NCBI GenBank assembly: GCA_963664255.1 | Contig: OY760938.1 | Span: forward strand, 2,232,001 to 2,296,000 | Reading direction: 5' to 3' | DNA length: 64,000 nt | DNA from: G963663775 sp963664255 | Lineage (GTDB): Bacteria; Bacillota; Clostridia; Oscillospirales; Butyricicoccaceae | Shown: positions 52,492 through 61,347 of the stretch, piece after piece | Layout of the letters: each line of letters starts with the position of its first letter | How positions within the stretch are numbered: the first letter of the stretch is position 1 | Program-made: the position numbers and the translations under genes | The notes under the pieces: model-generated | Seen by the model: the letters and a program-made list of their open reading frames with translations, nothing else | Database searches by the model: none | What the model was told of the DNA's origin: nothing

Positions 52492-52518
52492 CTTACCGCT
52501 TTCAAATGAAGCGGTAAG
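52492..52518 (+). other. Hairpin in the asp23 leader
   Basis: Ten-bp stem CTTACCGCTT/AAGCGGTAAG with a 7-nt loop, about 30 nt after the -10 element. It could stabilise the transcript 5' end. Confidence 0.5.
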
Positions 52519-52607
52519 AGATAAAAAATGGGATGGGGTGTCGAATACGCTTTTGCAGCATCCACACAGCACGTGAGGGATGCATACAGCATAGGAGGGT
52601 TACAGCT

Positions 52608-52964
52608 ATGATGATTCAGACCGATTTGGGTGCTATTGAAATTACATCTCAAGTCATTGCGGATATTGCAGGGACAGCGGCCACCGGATGCTTTGGCGTG
52701 AAGGGTATGACACAAGCCACGCGAACGGAGAAATTTCTGCATATCTTGCGTCTGTCCAGCCGATTCTCTGGTGTAAAAGTCACAGAAGCCACCGAGGGCG
52801 GCGTCAATATCGATGTACATATTCGGGTAGAGCACGGGGTCAATATCACTGCTGTTTGCCGCAGTGTGATGACACAGGTGCGCTACCACGTGGAACGACT
52901 AACCGGAATTGATGTACAGAATGTGGATGTATACGTGGACCAGATGCAATTAGAAGAAATTTGA
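52608..52964 (+). CDS. Asp23/Gls24-family envelope stress protein
   Basis: Small protein of 118 residues in the YloU/Asp23 family, thought to associate with the membrane and cell-envelope stress. The family layout is LGAIEITSQVIADIAGTAA, GVKGM, then VNIDVHIRVEHGVNITAVCRSVMTQVRYHVERLTGI. ATG 52608 follows GGAGGG; an earlier frame from 52533 has no site. It precedes the DAK2 protein, the conserved yloU-yloV pairing. Confidence 0.92.
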   Translation: MMIQTDLGAIEITSQVIADIAGTAATGCFGVKGMTQATRTEKFLHILRLSSRFSGVKVTEATEGGVNIDVHIRVEHGVNITAVCRSVMTQVRYHVERLTGIDVQNVDVYVDQMQLEEI

Positions 52965-53032
52965 TACGCGCCCAGACAGCCGCTTGTCAGGCAGAGTCTA
53001 TAGAATTTTATTGCGCAATATAAGGAGTTAAT

Positions 53033-54676
53033 ATGTCGAAAAAAATAGATGGGTCGCTTTTTCGCGCCATGGTGATAGAAGGCGCATTGGCGATTTCTGA
53101 ACAGCGGGAGCGTGCCAATGAACTGAACGTCTTTCCGGTGCCGGATGGTGACACGGGCACCAATATGGCAATGACAATGGAAGCGGCGATGTATGAAATG
53201 CAGAAGCTGGAATCCCCCAGTTTAATGAAAGCGGCTGATACCGCGGCGGCGGCACTGCTGCGCAGTGCGCGCGGAAATTCCGGCGTGATTTTGTCACTGC
53301 TGTTTCGCGGCATTGCAAAAAAGCTGCATGGATTGGAGGAAGCGGACGGCATGACCTTTGCGGTGGCACTGCGTGAAGGCGTGGATACTGCCTATAAAGC
53401 GGTAATGAAGCCAGTGGAAGGCACGATTTTGACCGTTTCGAGGGTGTCTGCGCAGCACGCGGTGGAAGCCTGTGCGCAGAATCCGACGGCATCTGTCGAA
53501 GAAGTGCTGCAGTTGATTTTGACCTATGGACAGACTGCCTTGGCAGAAACACAGCAGCAAAATCCAACGCTTGCAAAAGCCGGGGTGGTGGACGCAGGTG
53601 CCTTTGGACTGCTCGCCATTTTACAAGGCATGAACGATGCGTTTTTAGGCATCGCAACAGGACGTGCCAACCGCTCTGCAGATGTGCAAAAGGGTGCAGA
53701 CTTTGCAGCGATTGCACAGGAAGAAATCACCTTCACCTATTGTACGGAATTTATTGCAGAGCGGCTGGATAAATCGAGGAATATTGCACGCTTACGCACG
53801 ATTTTAAATGAAATCGGCGATAGCTTAGTGGTTGTTGATGATGAGGAACTGATTAAGGTGCATGTGCATACCGATAAACCGCAGGAGGTTTTGGCAGAGG
53901 GCTTGAAATTTGGAGCACTTTTGAGCGTGAAAATTGAAAATATGCGCAAACAGCACACCGAAAAGATGATAGAAGGTACTTTGAACACGTCCAAAGAACG
54001 CGTGATTGCATCGCCGGAAAAGAAGTATGGGTTTGTGGTGGTGGCTTCCGGAGATGGACTGCATGATGTGTTTGTGGACTTGGGCGCGGATGTCATTGTA
54101 CAGGGCGGGCAGACCATGAACCCTTCGACCAATGATATTTTGTATGCCGTGGATGCGGTGCCTGCGGAAGTGGTTTTTGTGCTGCCAAACAATAAAAACA
54201 TCATTATGGCGGCAGAGCAAGCGGCATCTTTGTCAGACAAGCGGGTGGTGGTCATTCCCACAAAAAATATTCCGCAGGGCATTTCGTCTATGCTGATGTT
54301 TGACGTAGAAGCAGAGGAGGGCAGCAATACCACTGCCATGACGGAAGCGATTGCAGGCGTCAGTGCCGGACACATCACCTATGCGGCGCGGGATTCCGAC
54401 TTTGATGGAAAAAAAATCAAACAGGGAGAATATATCTCTTTTTGTGAACAAAAGCTGTGTGCAAACAGTAAAAAAGTGCATGATGCTGCAAAAAAGCTTG
54501 CGCGTGAAATGGTAACGCCGGATAGTGCCTTTGCAACCATTATTTATGGTGCGGACATCAACGAGGAAGATGCAAGGCACGTGGAGGAACTGTTCCAAAA
54601 GGAGAACAAAAATCTGGAGATTTCGCTGATTTATGGCGGTCAACCTGTGTATTATTATATTATTTCGGTGGAGTAA
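53033..54676 (+). CDS. DAK2-domain fatty acid kinase-like protein (FakA/YloV)
   Basis: 547 residues. The N-terminal DAK2 (DhaL) ATP-binding domain has LNVFPVPDGDTGTNMAMTM (Asp residues binding magnesium) and ARGNSGVILSLLFRG. The central region and the C-terminal DUF1949-like domain with PEKKYGFVVVASGDGLHDVFVDLGADVIVQGGQTMNPS match FakA, the kinase that phosphorylates fatty acids bound to FakB (DegV). A degV gene is not in the window. ATG 53033 follows AAGGAG. Confidence 0.93.
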   Translation: MSKKIDGSLFRAMVIEGALAISEQRERANELNVFPVPDGDTGTNMAMTMEAAMYEMQKLESPSLMKAADTAAAALLRSARGNSGVILSLLFRGIAKKLHGLEEADGMTFAVALREGVDTAYKAVMKPVEGTILTVSRVSAQHAVEACAQNPTASVEEVLQLILTYGQTALAETQQQNPTLAKAGVVDAGAFGLLAILQGMNDAFLGIATGRANRSADVQKGADFAAIAQEEITFTYCTEFIAERLDKSRNIARLRTILNEIGDSLVVVDDEELIKVHVHTDKPQEVLAEGLKFGALLSVKIENMRKQHTEKMIEGTLNTSKERVIASPEKKYGFVVVASGDGLHDVFVDLGADVIVQGGQTMNPSTNDILYAVDAVPAEVVFVLPNNKNIIMAAEQAASLSDKRVVVIPTKNIPQGISSMLMFDVEAEEGSNTTAMTEAIAGVSAGHITYAARDSDFDGKKIKQGEYISFCEQKLCANSKKVHDAAKKLAREMVTPDSAFATIIYGADINEEDARHVEELFQKENKNLEISLIYGGQPVYYYIISVE

Positions 54677-54722
54677 GACAACATAAGATTGGGTCAGAAG
54701 GCTTTTTAAAAGAAGGGGTAGT

Positions 54723-55367
54723 ATGTCCATTTTTGATATATTTAGCAAATTGGAGCGCGAGCGGACGGAACAAAAAACCGCAGAGCGCACCGCTGTGGAA
54801 TGGTTGGTTGTAGGATTGGGGAATCCCGGAGAGCGGTACATCAAGACACGGCATAATGCGGGGTTTCGTGCGCTGGATGCCCATTGTCAGCAGAGCGGAC
54901 AAAAAATCGACCGCTTGAAATTCAAGGCATTGGTAGGGGAAGGCACCTTTGGCGGCGCACGTGTGCTGTTCATGAAGCCACAAACCTTTATGAATCTGTC
55001 CGGTGAAGCGGTGAAGGAAGCGGCGGATTTTTATAAAATCCCTGCGGAACGCATTGTGGTGCTGTTTGATGACATTTCGCTGGAGGTTGGACGGCTGCGC
55101 GTGCGACCAAAGGGTTCAGCAGGTGGGCAAAACGGTATTAAAAATATCATTGCGCAGCTTGGCTCGGAAAAATTCCCGCGTGTCAAAATCGGCGTGGGTG
55201 CCAAACCACATCCGGAATATGATTTGGCGGATTGGGTGCTTTCTCGCATGACTGACGCAGAGGAAGAACAGTTTCAGCCGGCGTTGGCGCGCGCCATGGA
55301 AGCGGCAGCGGAAATCATTCGCAGCGGTACAGCAACAGCGGCGCAATTATACAACGGACAACCATAA
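54723..55367 (+). CDS. pth: Peptidyl-tRNA hydrolase with N-terminal extension
   Basis: Recycles peptidyl-tRNA by cleaving its ester bond. The Pth core starts WLVVGLGNPGERYIKTRHNAGF, about 27 residues into this 214-residue protein; the catalytic His is in RHNAG, and FMKPQTFMNLSGEAV and GGQNGIKNII hold other active-site residues. The N-terminal stretch MSIFDIFSKLERERTEQ is an addition compared with typical 185-residue enzymes. AAGGGG precedes ATG 54723. It follows the DAK2 gene by 46 bp. Confidence 0.93.
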   Translation: MSIFDIFSKLERERTEQKTAERTAVEWLVVGLGNPGERYIKTRHNAGFRALDAHCQQSGQKIDRLKFKALVGEGTFGGARVLFMKPQTFMNLSGEAVKEAADFYKIPAERIVVLFDDISLEVGRLRVRPKGSAGGQNGIKNIIAQLGSEKFPRVKIGVGAKPHPEYDLADWVLSRMTDAEEEQFQPALARAMEAAAEIIRSGTATAAQLYNGQP

Positions 55368-55371
55368 AGAA

Positions 55372-55408
55372 AATGGCTGCGCATATGTTCTATGTGCAGC
55401 CATTGTTT
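55372..55408. terminator. Bidirectional terminator between pth and the HAD gene
   Basis: Fourteen-bp stem AATGGCTGCGCATA/TATGTGCAGCCATT (one G-U pair), 5-nt loop, followed by GTTTCG. It separates convergent genes. Confidence 0.75.
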
Positions 55409-55421
55409 CGGTAAAATTGTG

Positions 55422-56237
55422 TTATAGCGCAATGCCAAAGTGTGCGCAGGCATCTGCCACTGCACCTTCCTGCGCAGGACAGGCAACGAAGTGCACCAGT
55501 TTCTGAATTGCAGGATGGGCATCACCTGGGCAAGCGGAGTGTCCTGCGGTGGTCAGCAATTCGACATCGTTGAGATGGTCGCCGATTGCCAGCACATCTG
55601 CGGTCGAAACGCCCAATTCGCTGCACAATCGGCGAAGGGCAGCCCCTTTGTTGACACCGTGCGCATAACAGTCGATGTAATTTTCGTGACTGCGGTGGAA
55701 TTGATAGCGCGGGTTAGTATCGGTGGTCAGCTGTGGGAGTGCGGCTTCAATCGCTGTGGTTTCTCCGCATAAAATCAATTTTCCGTTTTCTTTGGTTAAA
55801 ATCGCGCGGAAGTCGGAAACTTCTACAATCTCACAGCGCAATAGGGCGGATTCATTTTGCAGAATGGGGCTTAGGTGGTCTGTGTATAAGACATCGTCTT
55901 GCGAAATCATAAAGGAAAGTGCGCAAATGCCTTGATATTGTGTATAAATCTGCTGCAAGGTTTCAGGTGACATGGTAGCAATAGGGCGTTCTGTACGCGT
56001 TGCAACATCGATGATGCCGCAGCCACCAGAATAGATGATGTATTGCGGGGCATTCCACAAATCCAGACGATTGAGTGCGGGAACAATCAATCGTGGTTCG
56101 CGCCCAGTGGCAAACACGAGTGGAATCTGCTGCGCCTGTAAGGCTGCAAGACAGCTGCGGTCGCGGTTCGTCAGGTTTTCACGGTCGTACAGCAGCGTGC
56201 CGTCAAGGTCCGTTACGACCATTGCAATGGGTTTCAT
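55422..56237 (-). CDS. Cof-type HAD phosphatase
   Basis: Cytoplasmic HAD-IIB phosphatase, 271 residues. Motif I is VVTDLDGTLLYD (Asp nucleophile about residue 9), motif II is VFATGRE, and motif IV is VLAIGDHLNDVELL. The cap domain is inserted between motifs II and III. ATG 56237 follows AAAGGAGGTG; the longer in-frame start at 56591 is antisense to the next gene and was rejected. Substrate unknown, probably a sugar phosphate. Confidence 0.92.
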   Translation of the reverse strand: MKPIAMVVTDLDGTLLYDRENLTNRDRSCLAALQAQQIPLVFATGREPRLIVPALNRLDLWNAPQYIIYSGGCGIIDVATRTERPIATMSPETLQQIYTQYQGICALSFMISQDDVLYTDHLSPILQNESALLRCEIVEVSDFRAILTKENGKLILCGETTAIEAALPQLTTDTNPRYQFHRSHENYIDCYAHGVNKGAALRRLCSELGVSTADVLAIGDHLNDVELLTTAGHSACPGDAHPAIQKLVHFVACPAQEGAVADACAHFGIAL

Positions 56238-56355
56238 AGAGCACCTCCTTTGTGGTTGTTTTATGAAAAAATGGTGAAGGTTTGGAGAAATGCTTGACTT
56301 GAACGATGGGTTTGGCGTAGGATAACGATAGGAAATATAATGTAGAGGTGCAGAT

Positions 56356-56844
56356 ATGCAAGAATTGTTTGACTGGCTGACGGGTGCGGGGCGTGAAGTG
56401 GCGGTGTTGGTGATTTCCATGCTTCCATTTGTGGAGCTGCGTGGTGCAATTCCATTGGGGATTGCGGCAGGTATGGCGCCGTGGTCTGCGTTTGCTATTG
56501 CATGCGTGGGGAACATCCTCCCAATACCGCTGATTATTTTATTTGAAGAGCGGCTGCTGGATTGGATGGAAACCCTGCGTCCACTCGCCAAGTTGGCGGT
56601 GCGCTATCGGGCAAAATTGGAGAGCAAAACCGAAAAAATTACCAAATACGCTTGGTGGGGATTGTGCTTTTTTGTGTCCATCCCGTTGCCAGGTACGGGC
56701 GCATGGACAGGGGCGGCGATTGCAGCGATTTTGCATATGCCGCTGCGTAAGTCAGTACCGTCGATTGCCTTTGGGGTCATGATTGCGGGCATCCTTGTCA
56801 CATTGGCAATGTCGGGTTTGCTGGGTGTGATACGAGCATTTTGA
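56356..56844 (+). CDS. COG2426 small multidrug-export-type membrane protein
   Basis: 162 residues with four or five membrane segments. The family blocks are SMLPFVELRGAIPLGIAAGM, GNILPIPLIILFEERLLDWM and VSIPLPGTGAWTGAAIAAIL. Annotated as a putative small multidrug export protein, with no firm evidence for transport. ATG 56356 follows GAGGTG. It is divergent from the HAD gene and convergent with pncB. Confidence 0.88.
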   Translation: MQELFDWLTGAGREVAVLVISMLPFVELRGAIPLGIAAGMAPWSAFAIACVGNILPIPLIILFEERLLDWMETLRPLAKLAVRYRAKLESKTEKITKYAWWGLCFFVSIPLPGTGAWTGAAIAAILHMPLRKSVPSIAFGVMIAGILVTLAMSGLLGVIRAF

Positions 56845-56872
56845 TGCAATGCAAGTTGGTTCTGTAATGGTA

Positions 56873-56902
56873 AGGGCACTCACCGTTGTGAGTGCCCTCA
56901 TT
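56873..56902. terminator. Bidirectional terminator between COG2426 and pncB
   Basis: Perfect 11-bp stem AGGGCACTCAC/GTGAGTGCCCT with a CGTT loop, followed by CATTTGG. Convergent genes flank it. Confidence 0.8.
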
Positions 56903-56907
56903 TGGTT

Positions 56908-58353
56908 TCATTCAAAGCGGCAATTTTCCAGAAGGTCGTTTTTCACCGTCCAAAGCTTGGACGATAAATCCACATAAAAGGTCTGCGGATTCTCAAAGCG
57001 AGTGACCTGCTTCCATAGGGTGTCCATCTGCTGCAGGCAGTAGCTGCGAATGCTTTCAATATCTGGACTGGTATAGACTTGCTTGCCATTTGCAAACAGC
57101 TGCACCAGAAGCGGTTTCGCCGTAAAATTGTTGACAATTTTCTTTTTCCAAGTGTGAATTGGATGGAACAGCGTATAGGGGCGGCTGTCGTCGATTTCTT
57201 CATCATGAATGCACAAAACGTCCCCGATGGCCTTTCCGGTGTCATTGTCAAACAAACGATAGACCTTTTTAAAATGTGGTGTGGTGATTTTTTCCACATT
57301 TTCAGAAACCTTGATTTTGGGGATAATCTGTCCGTCACAGTCTTCCACCGCAGACAATTTGTAAACACCGCCGAACACAGGCTCGGAGCGGGAGGTAATC
57401 AGCCGTTCGCCAATGCCAAAGGAGTCGATGCGAGCACCTTGCCCCAAAAGGTCACGCACCAAATGCTCATCCAAAGAATTGGATGCCATAATGGTCATGT
57501 CCGCATAACCGGCGGCATCCAGCATTTCACGTGCCTTGATGGAGAGATAAGAAATGTCACCAGAGTCCAATCGGATGCCCTTCGCACGGATGCCCATGGG
57601 GGCGAGCACTTCGTTTGCCACACGAATGGCATTGGGTACACCGGATTTTAATACATTGTACGTATCAACGAGGAAGATGCAATTTTCCGGATAAGTCTGC
57701 GCATAAGCCTTGAAGGCTTCAAACTCATTGTCGAACATTTGCACCCAGCTGTGCGCCATGGTACCGCCTGCGGGGATGTGATAATCGCGGTCTGCCATAA
57801 CACAGGCTGTGCCATCACAGCCGCCGATGTAGGCAGCGCGTGCGCCATAAATCGCGCCGTCATAGCCTTGTGCGCGGCGAGAACCGAACTCCAGCACCGT
57901 GCGACCTTCTGCAGCGCGCGCAATGCGACAGGCTTTGGTGGCGATGAGGGTTTGATGATTGATGGTCAGCAAAATCATGGTTTCTACGAATTGCGCTTGA
58001 ATCATCGGGCCTGCAACGGTTACAATGGGTTCGCCTGGAAAAATAGGTGTGCCCTCCGGAATTGCCCATACATCGCAGCAGAACTCAAAATCACGCAGAT
58101 ATGCCAAAAAATCTTCGGAAAAACATTGCTTTTCACGCAAATATTGAATATCTGCCTCAGAAAAACGCAGGTTGTTGAAATACTGCAAAAGCTGCTCCAC
58201 ACCTGCCATAATCGCATAGCCGCCATCGTCTGGCACGCGGCGGAAAAACATATCAAAATAGGCACGTCGATTTGCCATATTGTGTTCAAAATAACCGTTT
58301 GCCATGGTAAACTCATAGAAATCGGTCAGCATCGTCATATTTTTATCAGTCAT
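56908..58353 (-). CDS. pncB: Nicotinate phosphoribosyltransferase
   Basis: Makes nicotinate mononucleotide from nicotinate and PRPP in NAD salvage, 481 residues, the long Gram-positive form. Signature stretches are TDFYEFTMANGYFEHN, the substrate loop EFGSRRAQGYDGAIYGARAA, and VDTYNVLKSGVPNAI. ATG 58353 follows GGGAG; an in-frame ATG at 58392 lies further upstream without a site. It is divergent from argG across 273 bp. Confidence 0.94.
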   Translation of the reverse strand: MTDKNMTMLTDFYEFTMANGYFEHNMANRRAYFDMFFRRVPDDGGYAIMAGVEQLLQYFNNLRFSEADIQYLREKQCFSEDFLAYLRDFEFCCDVWAIPEGTPIFPGEPIVTVAGPMIQAQFVETMILLTINHQTLIATKACRIARAAEGRTVLEFGSRRAQGYDGAIYGARAAYIGGCDGTACVMADRDYHIPAGGTMAHSWVQMFDNEFEAFKAYAQTYPENCIFLVDTYNVLKSGVPNAIRVANEVLAPMGIRAKGIRLDSGDISYLSIKAREMLDAAGYADMTIMASNSLDEHLVRDLLGQGARIDSFGIGERLITSRSEPVFGGVYKLSAVEDCDGQIIPKIKVSENVEKITTPHFKKVYRLFDNDTGKAIGDVLCIHDEEIDDSRPYTLFHPIHTWKKKIVNNFTAKPLLVQLFANGKQVYTSPDIESIRSYCLQQMDTLWKQVTRFENPQTFYVDLSSKLWTVKNDLLENCRFE

Positions 58354-58516
58354 GTGTTGGCTCCCATGTATCATTGAATTGCGAATTTTCACGCAGGAAT
58401 TTTTCGCGAAGATTTACGCAAAACTAGTATTCTCTAATATGATAGTACTATTTGCGAAAAATGGCAAGATAAATTGTTATTTTATAAACGATTTTGTCAA
58501 ATAAAAATACACACTT

Positions 58517-58530
58517 TGCATAAATATACA
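58517..58530 (+). promoter_or_regulatory. Candidate ARG box upstream of argG
   Basis: TGCATAAATATACA fits the ArgR/AhrC operator half-site TGAATWWWWATTCA at 12 of 14 positions. It lies 27 bp upstream of the -35. A partial second site may overlap the -35 (GCATTCA at 58559-58565). Confidence 0.5.
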
Positions 58531-58556
58531 ATATACTGTTTTTTTAAAAATAAATC

Positions 58557-58585
58557 TTGCATTCAGGAAAATAGAGTATTATAAT
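58557..58585 (+). promoter_or_regulatory. Promoter of the arginine operon
   Basis: TTGCAT (58557-58562), 17-bp spacer, perfect TATAAT (58580-58585), 42 bp before the argG ATG. Confidence 0.88.
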
Positions 58586-58626
58586 AAAGGCATTGAGGCG
58601 AAAAGTGAAACGCGGAGGAAGAAAAC

Positions 58627-59880
58627 ATGAATAAAAAAATTAAAAAAGTAGTTTTGGCATATTCTGGAGGACTGGATACTTCCGTTTTGATTCCGTGGCT
58701 GAAGGAACATTATGAAAACTGTGAAGTCATTGCGGTTTCCGGCAATGTCGGGCAGGGTACGGAACTCGAAGGATTGGAAGAAAAAGCACTCAAAACAGGT
58801 GCTTCCAAGCTATATATTGAAGATTTGACGCAGGAATTTGTAGATGATTACATCATTCCGACCATGAAGGCGGGCGCAACCTATGAGCAGTATCTGCTAG
58901 GCACTTCCTTTGCGCGTCCCATCATTGCAAAGCGCATTGTGGAAATTGCATTGCAGGAAGGTGCAGATGCAATTTGCCATGGCTGCACTGGCAAGGGCAA
59001 TGACCAGATTCGTTTTGAACTGGCAATCAAGGCATTCGCACCGCATATGCAAATCATTGCGCCGTGGCGTTTTTGGGAACTCAATTCCCGTGATAAGGAA
59101 ATCGAATATGCGGAAAAGCACAATATTCCGCTGAAAATTACAAAGGAAACCAACTATTCTAAGGATAAGAATCTGTGGCATCTTTCTCACGAGGGTCTGG
59201 ATTTGGAATTGCCCTCGAACGAAGCACCGCTGAACCGCGAGGGCTTCTTGGAAATGGGCGTTTCTCCGGAACATGCACCGGACAAGGCAACTTATGTTAC
59301 CTTAAGCTTTGAAAAGGGCATTCCAACGGCTGTGAACGGCGAAAAAATGGATACTGTGCAGATTGTGGAAGCGCTGAATAAGGTTGGCGGCGAAAATGGC
59401 ATCGGCATTCTGGACATCGTGGAAAACCGTTTGGTTGGCATGAAGAGCCGTGGTGTATATGAAACACCGGGCGGCACCATTCTTTATGCGGCACATCAAA
59501 AGCTGGAAGAAATCACGCTGGACCGCGAAACCAGCCACTATAAGCAGCAGGTGGCACTGAAATTTGCTGAAATGGTATACAATGGTCAGTGGTATACCCC
59601 ACTGCGCAAGGCACTGTCAGCGTTTGTTGATTCCACACAGGAAACGGTGACGGGTGAAGTCAAACTGAAGCTGTATAAGGGCAACATCACGCCTGCCTCT
59701 GTCACTTCTCCGTACACACTGTATTCCGAAGATATGGCAACCTTTAATGAAGATGACGCATATGACCAGGGCGATTCGGAAGGCTTTAGCAATCTATTCG
59801 GTTTGCCGCTGAAGGTGCGTGCATTGGCAGATGGCGCACTCAAGGAAAAGACCGGTGCGGGATTCCCAAGCGTAGAGTAA
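58627..59880 (+). CDS. argG: Argininosuccinate synthase
   Basis: Joins citrulline and aspartate with ATP, 417 residues. The ATP pyrophosphatase motif AYSGGLDTSV lies at residues 11-20; GCTGKGNDQIRFE and LSHEGLDLELPSNEAP are also family signatures. ATG 58627 follows CGGAGGAA. First gene of the operon argG-argH-argC-argJ-argB; a hairpin at 59906-59924 separates it from argH. Confidence 0.97.
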   Translation: MNKKIKKVVLAYSGGLDTSVLIPWLKEHYENCEVIAVSGNVGQGTELEGLEEKALKTGASKLYIEDLTQEFVDDYIIPTMKAGATYEQYLLGTSFARPIIAKRIVEIALQEGADAICHGCTGKGNDQIRFELAIKAFAPHMQIIAPWRFWELNSRDKEIEYAEKHNIPLKITKETNYSKDKNLWHLSHEGLDLELPSNEAPLNREGFLEMGVSPEHAPDKATYVTLSFEKGIPTAVNGEKMDTVQIVEALNKVGGENGIGILDIVENRLVGMKSRGVYETPGGTILYAAHQKLEEITLDRETSHYKQQVALKFAEMVYNGQWYTPLRKALSAFVDSTQETVTGEVKLKLYKGNITPASVTSPYTLYSEDMATFNEDDAYDQGDSEGFSNLFGLPLKVRALADGALKEKTGAGFPSVE

Positions 59881-59905
59881 GACGCGTATTTTGAAATTTC
59901 TGCAG

Positions 59906-59924
59906 GGGCGGTCATTGACCGCCC
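59906..59924 (+). other. Hairpin between argG and argH
   Basis: Eight-bp GC-rich stem GGGCGGTC/GACCGCCC with a 3-nt loop, followed by GCTGTTCG rather than a U-tract, so it is a processing or stability element rather than a full terminator. Confidence 0.5.
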
Positions 59925-59952
59925 GCTGTTCGTTCAGTAGGAGATAAAAATT

Positions 59953-61347
59953 ATGGCTAAATTATGGGCAGGACGGTTTCAAAAAGAAACTGATTTGGTG
60001 GTAAACGATTTCAATTCCTCGATTTTATTTGACTGCCGCCTGTATAAAGAGGATATTACCGGCTCGATTGCGCACGCAACCATGCTCGGTAAGCAGGGCA
60101 TCATTGAGCAGTCCGAGGCGGATAAAATCGTAGCAGGCTTGCGGGGTATCTTAGAAGATATTGAAGCCGGAAAAATTGAGTTTTCGCTGGAATATGAAGA
60201 TATTCATATGAATATTGAGCAGCTGCTGACAGAACGCATCGGTGATGCCGGCAAGCGTCTGCATACCTCCCGCAGCCGCAATGACCAGGTGGCTCTTGAT
60301 ATGCGTATGTACTGCAAGAAGGAAATTTTGCAGATTATCGATTTAATTTGCGGATTTTTGTCTGCAATAACCAAAAAAAGCCGCGGAAATTTGGATGCGG
60401 TGATGCCGGGATATACCCACTTGCAGCGTGCACAGCCGACAACATTTGCACACTATATGATGGCATATGCCAATATGCTCAAACGCGATGTGACCCGTTT
60501 GCAGGATTGCCTGGAGCGTATGGATGAAATGCCGCTCGGCTCTGGTGCACTTGCCGCAACAACCTATCCGATTGACCGCCAGTTTGTCTGCGACCAGTTG
60601 GGGTTTGCGCGTGTGACAGATAATTCTTTGGATGGCGTATCCGACCGTGATTACTGCATCGAACTGAGCTCTGCGCTGTCGATTTTGATGATGCATCTTT
60701 CCCGCTTGTCCGAAGAAATTATTTCTTGGTGTTCTTGGGAATTTAAGTTCATCGAACTGGATGATGCATATTCCACGGGTTCTTCTATCATGCCGCAGAA
60801 GAAAAATCCGGATGTCTGCGAACTGATTCGCGGCAAAACAGGTCGCGTATATGGCAGCTTGACCACCTTGCTGACCATGCTGAAGGGCTTGCCGCTTGCA
60901 TACAATAAAGATATGCAGGAGGACAAAGAAGCGGTATTTGGGGCGATTGACACCGTCAAGCAGTGCTTGGAGGTGTTCACCCCGATGTTTGCAACCATGA
61001 CTCTGCGGCGGGACAATATGCGCAAGGCGGCTTCTGGTGGCTTCATCAATGCGACCGACTGCGCCGATTATTTGACCAAAAAGGGTATGCCGTTCCGTGA
61101 TGCGTACAAGACCGTGGGACGTTTGGTCAACCAGTGCATCCAAACCGAGGAAACGCTCGATACGCTGACGCTCAAGGATTTTGCGGCAATCTCCAACAGC
61201 TTTGGCGAAGACATCTATGAGGCACTGGATTTGCGCACCTGCGTGGGCGAACGGCGTGTGGTTGGCGGCCCTGCGCCGCAGGAAGTAACCCGCCAGATTG
61301 AACAGATTGAAAAATTTGTAGCGACTGTGCAGGAGACAACGCTATGA
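59953..61347 (+). CDS. argH: Argininosuccinate lyase
   Basis: Splits argininosuccinate into arginine and fumarate, 464 residues. Begins MAKLWAGRFQKETD; the active-site HTSRSRNDQVALD and the signature GSSIMPQKKNPD (catalytic Ser) are intact. ATG 59953 follows TAGGAGAT. argC begins at its stop (ATGA overlap), so the two are translationally coupled. Confidence 0.97.
   Translation: MAKLWAGRFQKETDLVVNDFNSSILFDCRLYKEDITGSIAHATMLGKQGIIEQSEADKIVAGLRGILEDIEAGKIEFSLEYEDIHMNIEQLLTERIGDAGKRLHTSRSRNDQVALDMRMYCKKEILQIIDLICGFLSAITKKSRGNLDAVMPGYTHLQRAQPTTFAHYMMAYANMLKRDVTRLQDCLERMDEMPLGSGALAATTYPIDRQFVCDQLGFARVTDNSLDGVSDRDYCIELSSALSILMMHLSRLSEEIISWCSWEFKFIELDDAYSTGSSIMPQKKNPDVCELIRGKTGRVYGSLTTLLTMLKGLPLAYNKDMQEDKEAVFGAIDTVKQCLEVFTPMFATMTLRRDNMRKAASGGFINATDCADYLTKKGMPFRDAYKTVGRLVNQCIQTEETLDTLTLKDFAAISNSFGEDIYEALDLRTCVGERRVVGGPAPQEVTRQIEQIEKFVATVQETTL

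Larger units (their letters stand above)
52204..52607. other. Divergent lexA / asp23 intergenic region
   Basis: 404 bp carrying back-to-back promoters, a hairpin in each leader, and a candidate LexA site. No protein gene was seen. Confidence 0.6.

Noticed and set aside
56238..56591. N-terminal extension of the HAD phosphatase
   Set aside because: Antisense to the COG2426 gene; AAAGGAGGTG and the HAD motif support ATG 56237.
60343..61143. 266-codon frame antisense to argH
   Set aside because: Shadow of argH; His- and Arg-rich, without motifs.
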